DNA of 64,000 nt from Stigmatella erecta (GTDB taxonomy: Bacteria > Myxococcota > Myxococcia > Myxococcales > Myxococcaceae). Within the stretch, counting starts at the first letter, position 1; each line of letters starts with the position of its first letter. This document shows, one piece after another, positions 30,683-39,956 of this stretch. The stretch is taken from NCBI RefSeq assembly GCF_900111745.1, contig NZ_FOIJ01000002.1, positions 682,001 through 746,000 on the forward strand. Direction: 5' to 3'. A program made the position numbers and the translations under genes. The notes under the pieces are model-generated. The model was not told the DNA's origin. It ran no database searches and saw nothing but the letters and a program-made list of their open reading frames with translations.

Positions 30683-32626
30683 TCACCCCGCGTTGAGCCA
30701 CGTCTCGTAGGCGCGGAAGTCGTAGTCGCGGCCGAGGAAGTCCTTCACCAGGAGCGCGGCGTCCTTGGAGCCCCCGGGCTCCAGCACCGCGCGCCGGTAG
30801 GCCTGGGCGGGCTCGGGGTTGAGCATCCCCTTGGCCTGGAACACGGTGAAGAGGTCCTTCGCGATGACCAGGGACCACATGTACGTGTAGTAGATGGCCG
30901 AGTACCCATCCAGGTGCCCGAAGGAGAGGTGGAAGTACGTGCCCTCCACGTAGGGGAACGGCGTGTACTTGCCCTGCAGCTCGCGCACGAGCGCGGTGGT
31001 GTCCAGCCCCTTGGGCTCGCGGCGGTAGAGCTCCAGGCTGAGCGCCGCGTAGAACATCTGCTGGCGCACGTGCAGGCCCTTGCCGAAGTCATCCGCGCGC
31101 TTCATGCGCTCGATGGTCTCCGCGGGGAGCGGCTCACCCGTCTCGTGGTGCTTGGCGAAGGTCTGCAGCGCGGCCACGTCCCGGGCCCACTCCTCCAGCA
31201 TCTGCGAGGGTGCCTCCACGAAGTCCCACTCGGTGCGCACCCCGGACAGGCCCGCCCAGGGCGTGTGGCCGCCAAAGAGGTGGTGCAGCAGGTGGCCGAA
31301 CTCGTGGAAGAACGTCTCCACGTCCCGGTGCAGCATGAGCGCGGGCTCGGCGCCGGGCTTGGGGAAGTTGCACATGAGCACCGCCTCGGGCAGGCGGCGG
31401 TCCTTCTTGCCGGTGGCCAGGGTGAACTGGGCGGCGTGCTTGTACTTGTCGGCCCGGGGATGCATGTCCAGGTAGAAGCGCCCCACCTGGGTGTTGCCCT
31501 GGAAGATGTCGTACGCCTCCACGTCCGGGTGCCACACGGGCGCGTCCGGGAGCCGCCGGTAGCTCACGCCGAACAGGCGCGCGGTGAGCCCCAGCACGCC
31601 CTCCTTCACGCGCGTGTACTCGAAGTAGGGCCGGATGGCCTGTGAGTCGAAGCTGTACTGCTCCGCCTTCACCCGGTCATCCAGATAGCCCTGGTCCCAC
31701 GGGTCCACCTGGCGGGCGCCCGGGTCGTCCTTGCGCTTGCGCTCCAGCAGCGTCTGGTAGTCGCGGCGGCAGCGCTCGCCGGAGGCAGCGGCGATCTTCT
31801 CGATGAAGTCCCCGGCGTTGCGCTCGCTGCGGATCATCTTGTCCTCGGTGGCGTAGGCCGCCCAGCTCGGGTAGCCGAGCAGCGAGGCCAGCTCGTGGCG
31901 CCGCTCCAGCAGGCTCTGGAGGACCGGGACGTTGCGCGGGTAGGCGCGGGAGCGGTTGGCGCGCCAGAGCTTCTCGCGCGCCACGCCGTCCTTCGCGTAC
32001 GTCATGAAGGGCACGAGATCCGGGTAGTCGGTGGTGATGCGCACCTTGCCGTCCGTGCCCGGCGGGTGGGAGCGCACGTAGTCGGCGGGCAGCCCCTCCA
32101 GGGCGGAGGGCGGCAGCTCCACGGTGCGCATGTCGCCCCGGATGTTGCGGTCGAACTCCTGGCCGATGCGGACCAGCTCCTCCTGGAGCGCCTTCACCCG
32201 GTCCCGGGTGGCCTGGTCCCGGTCCACGCCCGAGCGCCGGAAGTCCCGCAGGAGCTTCTCCACCCACTTCTGGGTGGGCGCATCCTCCTGGGAGACATCG
32301 AGCGAGGCGATGACGTCATACACACCCCGGTCGAGGGAGATCTCGGTGGCGAGGTTCTCCAGCTCCTGCTCGGAGGCCTCGGCGGACTGGCGCATGGCAG
32401 AGTCCGGGTGGCTGTGGCGCACGACGCTGGCGCGGGCGCTGGCGTCCGAGAGGGCCGCGGTGGCCTCGTCGTAGATTTCGAGGGCCTCGCGCGCCTTGCG
32501 CGGCGCGGGCAGAGACTTGAAGCGCTCGATGCCGGAGCGGGCTTTGGCCAGGGCCTCTTCGCTGGCACGGCGGAAGACGTCCGGCGGACAGGTGACGAGA
32601 AGGGCCGCATCGGGAGTGGCAGGCAC
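30683..32626 (-). CDS. M3-family oligopeptidase (thimet/OpdA-like)
   Basis: A 647-aa cytoplasmic zinc metallopeptidase. The zinc motif TFFHEFGHLLHHLFGGH lies near residue 440, with the following conserved W-D-F-V-E-A-P-S-Q-M-L-E-E-W segment holding the third ligand. The family degrades short peptides, often after signal-peptide or protein turnover. The start is GTG 32626 with AGGAG 6 nt upstream. Close to OpdA/Dcp in length but not assignable to one subtype. Confidence 0.93.
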   Translation of the reverse strand: MPATPDAALLVTCPPDVFRRASEEALAKARSGIERFKSLPAPRKAREALEIYDEATAALSDASARASVVRHSHPDSAMRQSAEASEQELENLATEISLDRGVYDVIASLDVSQEDAPTQKWVEKLLRDFRRSGVDRDQATRDRVKALQEELVRIGQEFDRNIRGDMRTVELPPSALEGLPADYVRSHPPGTDGKVRITTDYPDLVPFMTYAKDGVAREKLWRANRSRAYPRNVPVLQSLLERRHELASLLGYPSWAAYATEDKMIRSERNAGDFIEKIAAASGERCRRDYQTLLERKRKDDPGARQVDPWDQGYLDDRVKAEQYSFDSQAIRPYFEYTRVKEGVLGLTARLFGVSYRRLPDAPVWHPDVEAYDIFQGNTQVGRFYLDMHPRADKYKHAAQFTLATGKKDRRLPEAVLMCNFPKPGAEPALMLHRDVETFFHEFGHLLHHLFGGHTPWAGLSGVRTEWDFVEAPSQMLEEWARDVAALQTFAKHHETGEPLPAETIERMKRADDFGKGLHVRQQMFYAALSLELYRREPKGLDTTALVRELQGKYTPFPYVEGTYFHLSFGHLDGYSAIYYTYMWSLVIAKDLFTVFQAKGMLNPEPAQAYRRAVLEPGGSKDAALLVKDFLGRDYDFRAYETWLNAG

Positions 32627-32710
32627 GGGGTGCTCCTGAGAATGGGTCGCCCCCGAGGCTAATGCGGCACGCCAGGGGGAGCAGCAGCTTTGAGGGCGGG
32701 CTGGCCAGCA

Positions 32711-32733
32711 CTGAACGCCTCTGGGACGTTCAG
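32711..32733. promoter_or_regulatory. 7-bp inverted repeat in the divergent M3 peptidase/VOC region
   Basis: CTGAACG (32711-32717) and CGTTCAG (32727-32733) with a 9-nt spacer lie between divergent genes. The arm shares TGAACG with the inverted repeat upstream of prkA. Possible operator; no known consensus is claimed. Confidence 0.3.
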
Positions 32734-32815
32734 CTTCCTACAGCCCGGGGGGCCGGGGGCCGCCGCGAGGCACTGGCTTGCCGTCATGGTGGCTCTTTGA
32801 GAGCGTGCGCGGAAC

Positions 32816-33301
<486 letters not shown>

Positions 33302-33373
33302 AGCGGAGCACCCGCCTGGATTGTGGGAGCGGGCCCTTGGCAATGGCATGCTTTGCATTCAAGGGAGGGACCC

Positions 33374-36300
33374 ATGCGGAAATGGCTCGGGTGGATCACG
33401 GTGGCGTTGTGCTGCATCGCGGGGGGGGCAGCCGGAGAAGAGAAACCGGATGCGCGGCTGCAAGAGGCGCAGACGGCCTATGACGAGGCGATGAAGCTCT
33501 TCGCGGCAGGCCAGTACGCCGAGGCCGTGACGCAAGGAGAGCATGCGCTCGCGCTGCGAGAAGCGGTGCTCGGTGGCACCCATCCAGAAGTCGCCCACTG
33601 TCTGGACTTGCTCGGCAAGGCACACCGGTTTCAGGGGGCGTACGACCGGGCCGGGCCGCTCCACCAGCGTGCGCTCGCCATCCGGGAGGCAATCCTCGGC
33701 AAGGACCACCCGGACGTCGCCACCTCGCTCAACAACCTCGCCAACCTCCACGCGGAGCAAGGACAGTACGGCCAGGCCGAGCCTCTCTATGAGCGCTCAC
33801 TCGCCATCCGGGAGGTGGTCCTCGGCAAGAACCATCCCGACGTCGCCCAATCCCTCCACAACCTCGCCACGCTTTACCACGCGCAGGGGCTATACGCCCG
33901 GGCCGGGCCCCTCTACGAGCGCGCGCTCACCATCCGGGAGACGGTCCTTGGCAAGAACCACCCCGACGTCGCCCAATCCCTCCACAACCTCGCCGTCCTC
34001 TACCATGCCCAGGGGTTGTACAGCCGGGCCGGGCCCCTCTACGAGCGCACGCTGGCCATCGAGGAAACGGCCCTGGGAAAGAACCATCCCATTGTCGCCA
34101 CCGTGCTCCACAACCTCGCCACCCTCTGCAAGGACCAGGGACTGTACGGACGGGCCGAGCCGCTCCACCAGCGTGCGCTCGCCATCCGGGAGGCAACCCT
34201 CGGCAAGAGCCATTCCGACGTTGCCCAATCCCTCAACAACCTCGCCACCCTCTACCATGCGCAGGGCCTGTACGAGCGGGCGGAGCCGCTCTACGCGCGC
34301 GCGCTCGCCATCTGGGAGGAGGCCCTCGGCAAGGAGCATCCCGACGTCGCCACCTCGCTCCACAACCTTGCCCTCCTCTACGAGGCGCAGGGGCTGCCCG
34401 GCCGGGCCCAACCGCTCCACGAGCGCGCGCTCGCCATCCGGGAAGCGTCCCTCGGCAAGGACCATCCCGAGGTCGCCTACTCCCTCCACAACCTCGCCAC
34501 GCTTTACGCGGACCAAGGGTTTTATGAGCGGGCCGGACCGCTTCTCTCTCGCGCGCTCGCCATCCGGGAGAGAAGCCTCGGCAGGAATCACCCCGCCGTC
34601 GCGGAGTCCCTCAACGGCATCGCCGTCTTCTACACGCAGCAGGGATTGTACGGCCGGGCCGAGCCGCTCTACCGCCGCGCGCTCGCCATTGGGGAGGCGG
34701 CCCTCGGCAAGAGCCATCCTGAAGTCACCCGCTTGCTCAACAACTTCGCCTTGCTCCAGCTGGCCCGGAACCACCTGGGTGCGGCCGTCCAGCTGTTCAC
34801 GCGCGCCTTCGCCGTGTCCGAGCAGCGCCTGCGTCAAGAAGCGCTCGACTTCTCCGAGGCGCGCTTGGCCAGCTTTCTCCAGTTCCTGCGCATCGACGAG
34901 GAACGCCTCTATTCGCTGCTGCACGCGCATCCAGACAACGCCGGCGTGAAGCGCCTGGCCCTGAGCGCGGCCCTCCTGCGCAAAGGCCGCTCCGTCGAGG
35001 AGACAGCCGGTATTTCCCGTGCTGTCTACCGGAGCCTGGGCCCCGAGGAGCACGGCACCTTCGAGCGGCTGCGGGGGTTGCGCACCCAGCTGGCCAGCCT
35101 CTCGTTCCAAAGCCCTGGCTCGGCCCGGCCCCCGGATTACCAGCAACAGCTCAAAGAACTCACCGAGCAGGGAGATGCCCTCGAAGCCGACCTGGCCAAG
35201 CGCTCCGCCCCCCTTCGCGCATTGGCCGCGTTGCCGTCCCCCACGGACATCGTCGGCCGCGTGGCCGCGGCCCTGCCCAAGGACGGTGCCCTCGTCGAGT
35301 TCATCACCTATGAAGACCGGCCGCTCGTGCCCAGGCCTGGCACGCCCGAGGCCCAGCGTCCCAGCCAACTGCGCTACCTCGCCCTGGTGCTCTTGCCAGA
35401 CGCCACCATTCGCGCCCGCGACCTGGGCGCCGCCGGGCCCATCAACTCCGCCGCCTCGCGTTTGCGAGACGCGCTGGCCAACCGGGACGCCGCCTTCCAG
35501 GTTCACGCCCAGACGCTCTACCAGCTGGCGTTCCAACCCCTGCTTCCGTTGCTGGGAAAGACCCGCCGCCTCTTCCTCTCGCCGGATGGCCAGCTGGCCC
35601 TGGTACCCTTCGCGGCACTCCACGACGGCCACCAATTCCTCGCCGACACCTTCGACTTCACCTACCTCACCTCCGGCAAGGATCTGCTGCCTCGTCACCA
35701 GGAGACCGCTCCCCTGGCCTCGGTCGCCGTTCTGGCCGATCCAGACTTCAGCGCGCCGCTCCCAGGTCCCCCCCGCGCAGACGCTTCCGCGCCGGCCGGG
35801 CGCTCCGCCTCCGGAGAGCGCTTCTCCTCCTCGCTGCGGGAGAACCCAGCGCAGCGCGCCTGGGCCGCCGTCCCACTCCCAGGCACCCTGCAGGAGGCCC
35901 AGGCCATCCAACGCTTGATTCCCGAGGCCCAACTCTACCTCGGCGCGAAGGCCACCAAAGAGCAGCTGTTGCACTTGCCTACTCCCGGGATCCTCCATCT
36001 GGCCACCCATGGCTTCTTCTTGGACGATGCTCCCGCTTCACCTCACTCCCGCGCCGTCGGCCACTTCGGGGCCTTGAGCGACACCCTTCTCGAAGCACGC
36101 CCACCGGATCCCCTGCTGCGCTCCGGTCTGCTCTTCGCCGGAGCGCAGGCGCTGGACCGCACCTCCTCCAGCCCTCTCCAGCCTCGGGTGGACAGCGCCC
36201 TGGCGACAGCCCTGGAGCTGGCGGGGCTCGATCTGTGGGGCACCCAGCTCGTGGTCCTCTCCGCTTGCGACACCGGACGAGGCGACGTCAAGCTCGGGCA

Positions 36301-36571
36301 AGGCGTCTACGGGTTGCGGCGCGCCTTCATCGTGGCGGGTGCTGAAACGGTCGTGATGAGCCTGTGGCAGGTGAAGGACGACACCACCCCTCAGCTGATG
36401 GAGGCCTACTACAGCAACCTGCTGGCCGGGCAGGGCCGGGCCTCTGCCCTGCGCAAGGCCATGCTCTCGCTGCGCGCCACCTGGCCCCATCCTCACTATT
36501 GGGCGCCCTTCATCGCCCTGGGCCGGGACACCCCGCTGCGCGAGCTGGGGACCGCCCGCCCCGCCCCCTGA
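33374..36571 (+). CDS. exported TPR-CHAT domain protease-like protein
   Basis: A 1065-aa protein. A signal peptide (about 1-20, WLGWITVALCCIAGGAAG) is followed by ten consecutive 42-residue kinesin-light-chain-type TPRs (residues ~62-481), a helical linker, and a C-terminal CHAT domain (caspase HetF-associated with TPRs). The caspase-like dyad is intact: HLATHG His879 and LSACDTG Cys965. CHAT proteins are cysteine proteases; some act in gasdermin or CRISPR-linked cell-death modules, but those are cytoplasmic, whereas this one carries an apparent export signal. ATG 33374 follows GGGAGGGA. It is convergent with the Cys-rich peptide operon. Substrate unknown. Confidence 0.9.
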   Translation: MRKWLGWITVALCCIAGGAAGEEKPDARLQEAQTAYDEAMKLFAAGQYAEAVTQGEHALALREAVLGGTHPEVAHCLDLLGKAHRFQGAYDRAGPLHQRALAIREAILGKDHPDVATSLNNLANLHAEQGQYGQAEPLYERSLAIREVVLGKNHPDVAQSLHNLATLYHAQGLYARAGPLYERALTIRETVLGKNHPDVAQSLHNLAVLYHAQGLYSRAGPLYERTLAIEETALGKNHPIVATVLHNLATLCKDQGLYGRAEPLHQRALAIREATLGKSHSDVAQSLNNLATLYHAQGLYERAEPLYARALAIWEEALGKEHPDVATSLHNLALLYEAQGLPGRAQPLHERALAIREASLGKDHPEVAYSLHNLATLYADQGFYERAGPLLSRALAIRERSLGRNHPAVAESLNGIAVFYTQQGLYGRAEPLYRRALAIGEAALGKSHPEVTRLLNNFALLQLARNHLGAAVQLFTRAFAVSEQRLRQEALDFSEARLASFLQFLRIDEERLYSLLHAHPDNAGVKRLALSAALLRKGRSVEETAGISRAVYRSLGPEEHGTFERLRGLRTQLASLSFQSPGSARPPDYQQQLKELTEQGDALEADLAKRSAPLRALAALPSPTDIVGRVAAALPKDGALVEFITYEDRPLVPRPGTPEAQRPSQLRYLALVLLPDATIRARDLGAAGPINSAASRLRDALANRDAAFQVHAQTLYQLAFQPLLPLLGKTRRLFLSPDGQLALVPFAALHDGHQFLADTFDFTYLTSGKDLLPRHQETAPLASVAVLADPDFSAPLPGPPRADASAPAGRSASGERFSSSLRENPAQRAWAAVPLPGTLQEAQAIQRLIPEAQLYLGAKATKEQLLHLPTPGILHLATHGFFLDDAPASPHSRAVGHFGALSDTLLEARPPDPLLRSGLLFAGAQALDRTSSSPLQPRVDSALATALELAGLDLWGTQLVVLSACDTGRGDVKLGQGVYGLRRAFIVAGAETVVMSLWQVKDDTTPQLMEAYYSNLLAGQGRASALRKAMLSLRATWPHPHYWAPFIALGRDTPLRELGTARPAP
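33557..34816 (+). repeat. ten 126-bp TPR-coding repeats
   Basis: Exactly 1260 bp encode ten 42-residue units of the pattern REA-LGK-HP-VA-SL-NLA-LY--QG-Y-RA-PLY-RALAI. Neighbouring units are highly similar at DNA level (for example those from 33809 and 33935), so unit number can be expected to change by recombination. Confidence 0.92.
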
Positions 36572-36587
36572 GGCGCGGCACTCCACG

Positions 36588-36619
36588 ACTCCCGGCGCGA
36601 GCCGCTGCATTCCGGGAGT
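36588..36619. terminator. hairpin between convergent genes
   Basis: ACTCCCGG (36588-36595) pairs with CCGGGAGT (36612-36619), with a 16-nt loop. It lies between the stops of the CHAT gene and the minus-strand Ig-like gene. No T tract. Confidence 0.45.
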
Positions 36620-36624
36620 TCCAC

Positions 36625-37650
36625 TCACCCCTCCCGCAGCTGGAGCAACACGGTGTATCCACCTGTCACGTGCGCGTCCTCAACCTGCGCGAGGCGAACG
36701 AGCAGATACGGCGCTTCCACCCGCATCGGGACGGTGATGTCGACGTCCATCCCCCGAAGCTCGCGCGGCTGTGACTCCAGCCGTGGGCCTACCGGAACGA
36801 ACGCCGGAAGCTCCCGGGAGGTTGGGCTCTTGAGTTCCAGAGGCCCTTGTTTCACTTCTCCCAGAGCCTCGATGCGGCCCGGGCGCACGGTCTCCCGCAG
36901 GACGTCCGTATCCAGCAGGGTGCCCTGGAGCTCTCCGCGAGGCTCCTCGCGGCCCGGGACGTAGCGCAAGGCCTGCTCAGGGTCCGGGGCCTTCACCCAG
37001 GCGGCTTGCGCGGCGAAGCGCACGGCCGCCCCCTCTGACAGGACCGTCGCGAACTGGAGCCGGAATGCCAGGGTCTTGCCTGGACCCGCGGGAAGGATGG
37101 TGACGTTGCGCTGGGCCACGTGCCGGTCGAATCCGGCGCTCCACGGCACGGCCGGATGATCCATCAGCACTTCGTCGCACATCACCAGCAGGCACGCATG
37201 CGTGCTGGAGGCACCGGGAACCCAGGGCTCGGGACATTCCACATCCTTGACCCCGGGGCCCAATTGATTCGGCGGCACATCCGTTCCCGTCTCACCGATG
37301 AGCCTCGGCGCGCTCCAGGCAATCCCCAGCGAGGCATCCACGAACGCGAAGGAAACACGCGTCGGAAATGCCGGCAGGGTCCCTCGATTGCGGATCCGCG
37401 CGAAGACGCGCACAGGCTGTCCCGCGATGGCCTGCGACAGGCGCTGCCCATTCATGTCCTGCATCCAGATGTAAGGGGACTCCCAGAAGGGCTCCCCCGC
37501 CGGGACAGGGCGCGCGCCCTCGTCCGTGTCCTTGTAGGGGATGACAAGCCAGCAGCCCTGGGGGACCGGCTGGAGCCTACGTGGAGCGTGCTCCAGCCCC
37601 TGCCGCGGGGCTCCCGGCTGCCTGCGCTTGGATTCGTCCCTGGATGGCAT
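36625..37650 (-). CDS. Ig-like/CARDB-like hypothetical protein
   Basis: A 341-aa protein without a clear signal peptide. Residues ~70-190 form a beta-sandwich-like segment with the pattern GQPVRVFARIRNRGTLPAFP, which resembles CARDB/Ig-like domains, and VAQRNVTIL. A second beta-rich domain fills the C-terminus (MDVDITVPMRVEAPYLLVRL). Lies 4 nt after the 638-aa gene, so it is the last gene of the Cys-rich peptide operon. A structural or binding role beside the upstream protein is inferred from position only. Confidence 0.7.
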   Translation of the reverse strand: MPSRDESKRRQPGAPRQGLEHAPRRLQPVPQGCWLVIPYKDTDEGARPVPAGEPFWESPYIWMQDMNGQRLSQAIAGQPVRVFARIRNRGTLPAFPTRVSFAFVDASLGIAWSAPRLIGETGTDVPPNQLGPGVKDVECPEPWVPGASSTHACLLVMCDEVLMDHPAVPWSAGFDRHVAQRNVTILPAGPGKTLAFRLQFATVLSEGAAVRFAAQAAWVKAPDPEQALRYVPGREEPRGELQGTLLDTDVLRETVRPGRIEALGEVKQGPLELKSPTSRELPAFVPVGPRLESQPRELRGMDVDITVPMRVEAPYLLVRLAQVEDAHVTGGYTVLLQLREG

Positions 37651-37654
37651 CCGC

Positions 37655-39571
37655 TCACCCCTGGCCTTCCGGCTTCGCGTCCACGGGCTCGGCGTATGGG
37701 CGCGACAGCTCCCAGGTCAGCCATCCGAGACCGCGGTCATTGTCGAGATTCCAATCTGGGAGCGGCCTGGGAGACCGGATGAGCGAGACGCTCGCCTGGA
37801 CCGCGGGACCGAACGAGCCCTGGATGCCCCCGGGCCACCCCGGAGGAGGGACAGCCAAGTCCCAGGTGGCGCCGTTGGCGAGCGTGTCCTCGACGATGGC
37901 CGATGGCCAACGTCCCGCGAAAGGCCAGACATGCGTCAGCGGCATTTCGAGCGCGGTTCCCGAGGGATACGTGTTCCACGTGCTGAGCGCCCCCGTCCAG
38001 GGGACATGCAGCCCCTCCATTGCCCTGCTCTTGCAAACGTTCGCGGCGCTCAAGTACGAGAGGGGCAGGCTGTCATTGAACTGGACTTGCTGCCTGGCGG
38101 ACGTGAACTCCCCGGGGAATGGGTGCTGCAGGCCCGCGAAGACGGTCAGCTTGTGGAGCGCATCCAGCCCCTTGAAGAGGTAGACGGACGTCCAGTAGAG
38201 GTGGCACTCCAGCTCATCCCAGTTCAGATTCATCACCCCATCGGCGATGAGCCCGATGCCACCCGCCAGCGCGGGCAGGCCAACGGCGGCGCCTCCCAGG
38301 AAACAGGAGGCGACTCCCGCCAACGCCAGCAGGATGCCGGAGATGATCTCTCCCACGTCCGGGTCATGCTTGGCCACCGGGCTCGGCGCCTTGAAGGGAG
38401 CATTCGTCGCGGGGTCGATGAGCGTCGGGTCCACCCACACCGGCGGTGTCTTGTCCGCGCAGGCCGAGGGAGGAGTCCCGGAAGGCTGCGGATTGCAGCC
38501 GACAACGTCGCCGGAGGTCTGGAACCAGAGCTGTATCCACAGCATCAGGTAGGCAGCCTGAAGCCGGTCCTCCGTGAAGAGCGGCGCTTCCTCCACGGCG
38601 TAGGCGGCCTTCCAGGCGTTGACCCAGAAGGCGGTAAACTCGGGAGGCAGCACGTGGGGCAACGCTTCTTCCGCGACGACGCGGCGTCCGGCCTCCTCCG
38701 CATCCAGCCCTCCCGTGAGGTCCACCTCCTCATGCAGCCTTGCATGGCAAAGGGCTGGCCAGCTGGCATACGGAGGCGCGGGTTCGTCCGTGGCGCTCAT
38801 GGACGCCTTCGCGCCATAGAAACCCCAGACCCAGGTGTCCACGAAGTTCCCGATGAAGCGCGTGCGCCACCAGTGATTGCGGTAGCTGGAGCCCACCAGC
38901 GAGTTCATGAAGCCCGTGCCGCACACCAGCGTGGCATAGGCGGCCGTCCACCCCAGCGCATAGGCGATGAACCGGTCATCGCCACTGGCCTGGGCCCGGG
39001 CGCGCAGCGTGGACGCGAAGGTGCCGGGCCGCTTCCAATGCAACCAGTCGCGCCCGTTCCACTGTCTCGGAGGAATCAATGTGGAGGGGTTGAGGAGGGG
39101 CGGCTTGCTGTTGCGCCCCATCTTCCTGCCGATCTCCGCCAGCTTCTCTTTGTCGGAGAACCGTCTCAGGATCCGGCTCAGGTCGGCGGAGGCCTGTTTC
39201 ACCTTCTCGAGCCCTCCGCTGTTCTTCAGGTCCAGGAGGCCACTGAAATCATGGTCCTTCACGAGCTTGGACACCTGCTCCTGGAACTGCTTGAACGTGC
39301 GCAACGCGGGCACGACGCCGGGGGTGCCATCCGTGGGGTCTCCGACAGCGAGCCGGAGCACCTCGACCCAGACGCTGTAATAGGGTGAGCGCCCTCCCCC
39401 CGGCCCGGGCGTGGTCTCGAAGGGGACGAAATCTCCGAGGGCGGGCCCCAGCGCGCCGAACCGGTACCACTTCAGGTTCGCCTCGATGAGGGCGGCCTCG
39501 GGCGCACCCGCCGCCTTGAGCGAGTCCAGCGCGCGCTGCGCGATCAGCAGACGGGTGGCCAATCCAGGCAT
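37655..39571 (-). CDS. large hypothetical protein resembling zinc-dependent phospholipase C relatives
   Basis: A 638-aa protein. Residues ~200-250 read FIAYALGWTAAYATLVCGTGFMNS, SYRNHWWRTRFIGNFVDTWVWG (split here). The pattern recalls bacterial zinc-dependent phospholipase C-like proteins, in which this block has metal-binding His and Asp (C-H-x-A-T-D, G-H-P-F-V-N). Here several of those positions are not His/Asp (AYATL, GTGF), so metal binding may be lost. One hydrophobic stretch near 400-440 (ISGILLALAGVASCFLGGAAVGLPALAGGIGL, quoted in part) could enter a membrane. No signal peptide. AGGAG for ATG 39571 overlaps the stop of the mini-protein gene. The family call is from memory. Confidence 0.6.
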   Translation of the reverse strand: MPGLATRLLIAQRALDSLKAAGAPEAALIEANLKWYRFGALGPALGDFVPFETTPGPGGGRSPYYSVWVEVLRLAVGDPTDGTPGVVPALRTFKQFQEQVSKLVKDHDFSGLLDLKNSGGLEKVKQASADLSRILRRFSDKEKLAEIGRKMGRNSKPPLLNPSTLIPPRQWNGRDWLHWKRPGTFASTLRARAQASGDDRFIAYALGWTAAYATLVCGTGFMNSLVGSSYRNHWWRTRFIGNFVDTWVWGFYGAKASMSATDEPAPPYASWPALCHARLHEEVDLTGGLDAEEAGRRVVAEEALPHVLPPEFTAFWVNAWKAAYAVEEAPLFTEDRLQAAYLMLWIQLWFQTSGDVVGCNPQPSGTPPSACADKTPPVWVDPTLIDPATNAPFKAPSPVAKHDPDVGEIISGILLALAGVASCFLGGAAVGLPALAGGIGLIADGVMNLNWDELECHLYWTSVYLFKGLDALHKLTVFAGLQHPFPGEFTSARQQVQFNDSLPLSYLSAANVCKSRAMEGLHVPWTGALSTWNTYPSGTALEMPLTHVWPFAGRWPSAIVEDTLANGATWDLAVPPPGWPGGIQGSFGPAVQASVSLIRSPRPLPDWNLDNDRGLGWLTWELSRPYAEPVDAKPEGQG

Positions 39572-39580
39572 GGAGCGCTC

Positions 39581-39802
39581 CTAAGGGGTGCAGCCCTCGC
39601 AGTTGCACTGGCTCGCCGGAATCCCGTTCTTCGCGCAGTCCTCCCGGCACGCGCTGCAGCTCCCACCGCCTCCCCCACAAGCATCCGCGGCCACCAGGCC
39701 CGTCATGGACAATGCCACCAGCAGCACCATGGGCCCGAAGCGTTTGAGGCTCCGTCCGGTAAGGCCTCCAGCCGGGTGCAACGGATTCCCGTTTCTCAGC
39801 AT
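39581..39802 (-). CDS. secreted 7-cysteine mini-protein
   Basis: A 73-aa precursor. The leader has LKRFGPMVLLVALSMTGLVAADA, a Sec signal with probable cleavage after VAA or ADA. The predicted mature part (~32 residues) has seven cysteines in CGGGGGSCSACREDC and CNCEGC. This could be a disulfide-rich or metal-binding peptide. AAGGAG precedes ATG 39802 by 6 nt; the frame fits high-GC codon use and ends 9 nt before the 638-aa gene, whose ribosome site overlaps its stop. First gene of a three-gene operon; not recognised as a known family. Confidence 0.7.
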   Translation of the reverse strand: MLRNGNPLHPAGGLTGRSLKRFGPMVLLVALSMTGLVAADACGGGGGSCSACREDCAKNGIPASQCNCEGCTP

Positions 39803-39956
39803 GTCGTTCTCCTTCGGTCCTTCGTGCCCATTCAGTGAGAGGCGGACCGGGGTGTTTGTGATCACCCGGGAAGGAGATGGAGCCGACGGCTTGCCTGCCG
39901 TGCCGGTGAGGGGGCTTGCGGGTATGGAGGAACAGCCCGGCGAAGGGGAAGCCGGG

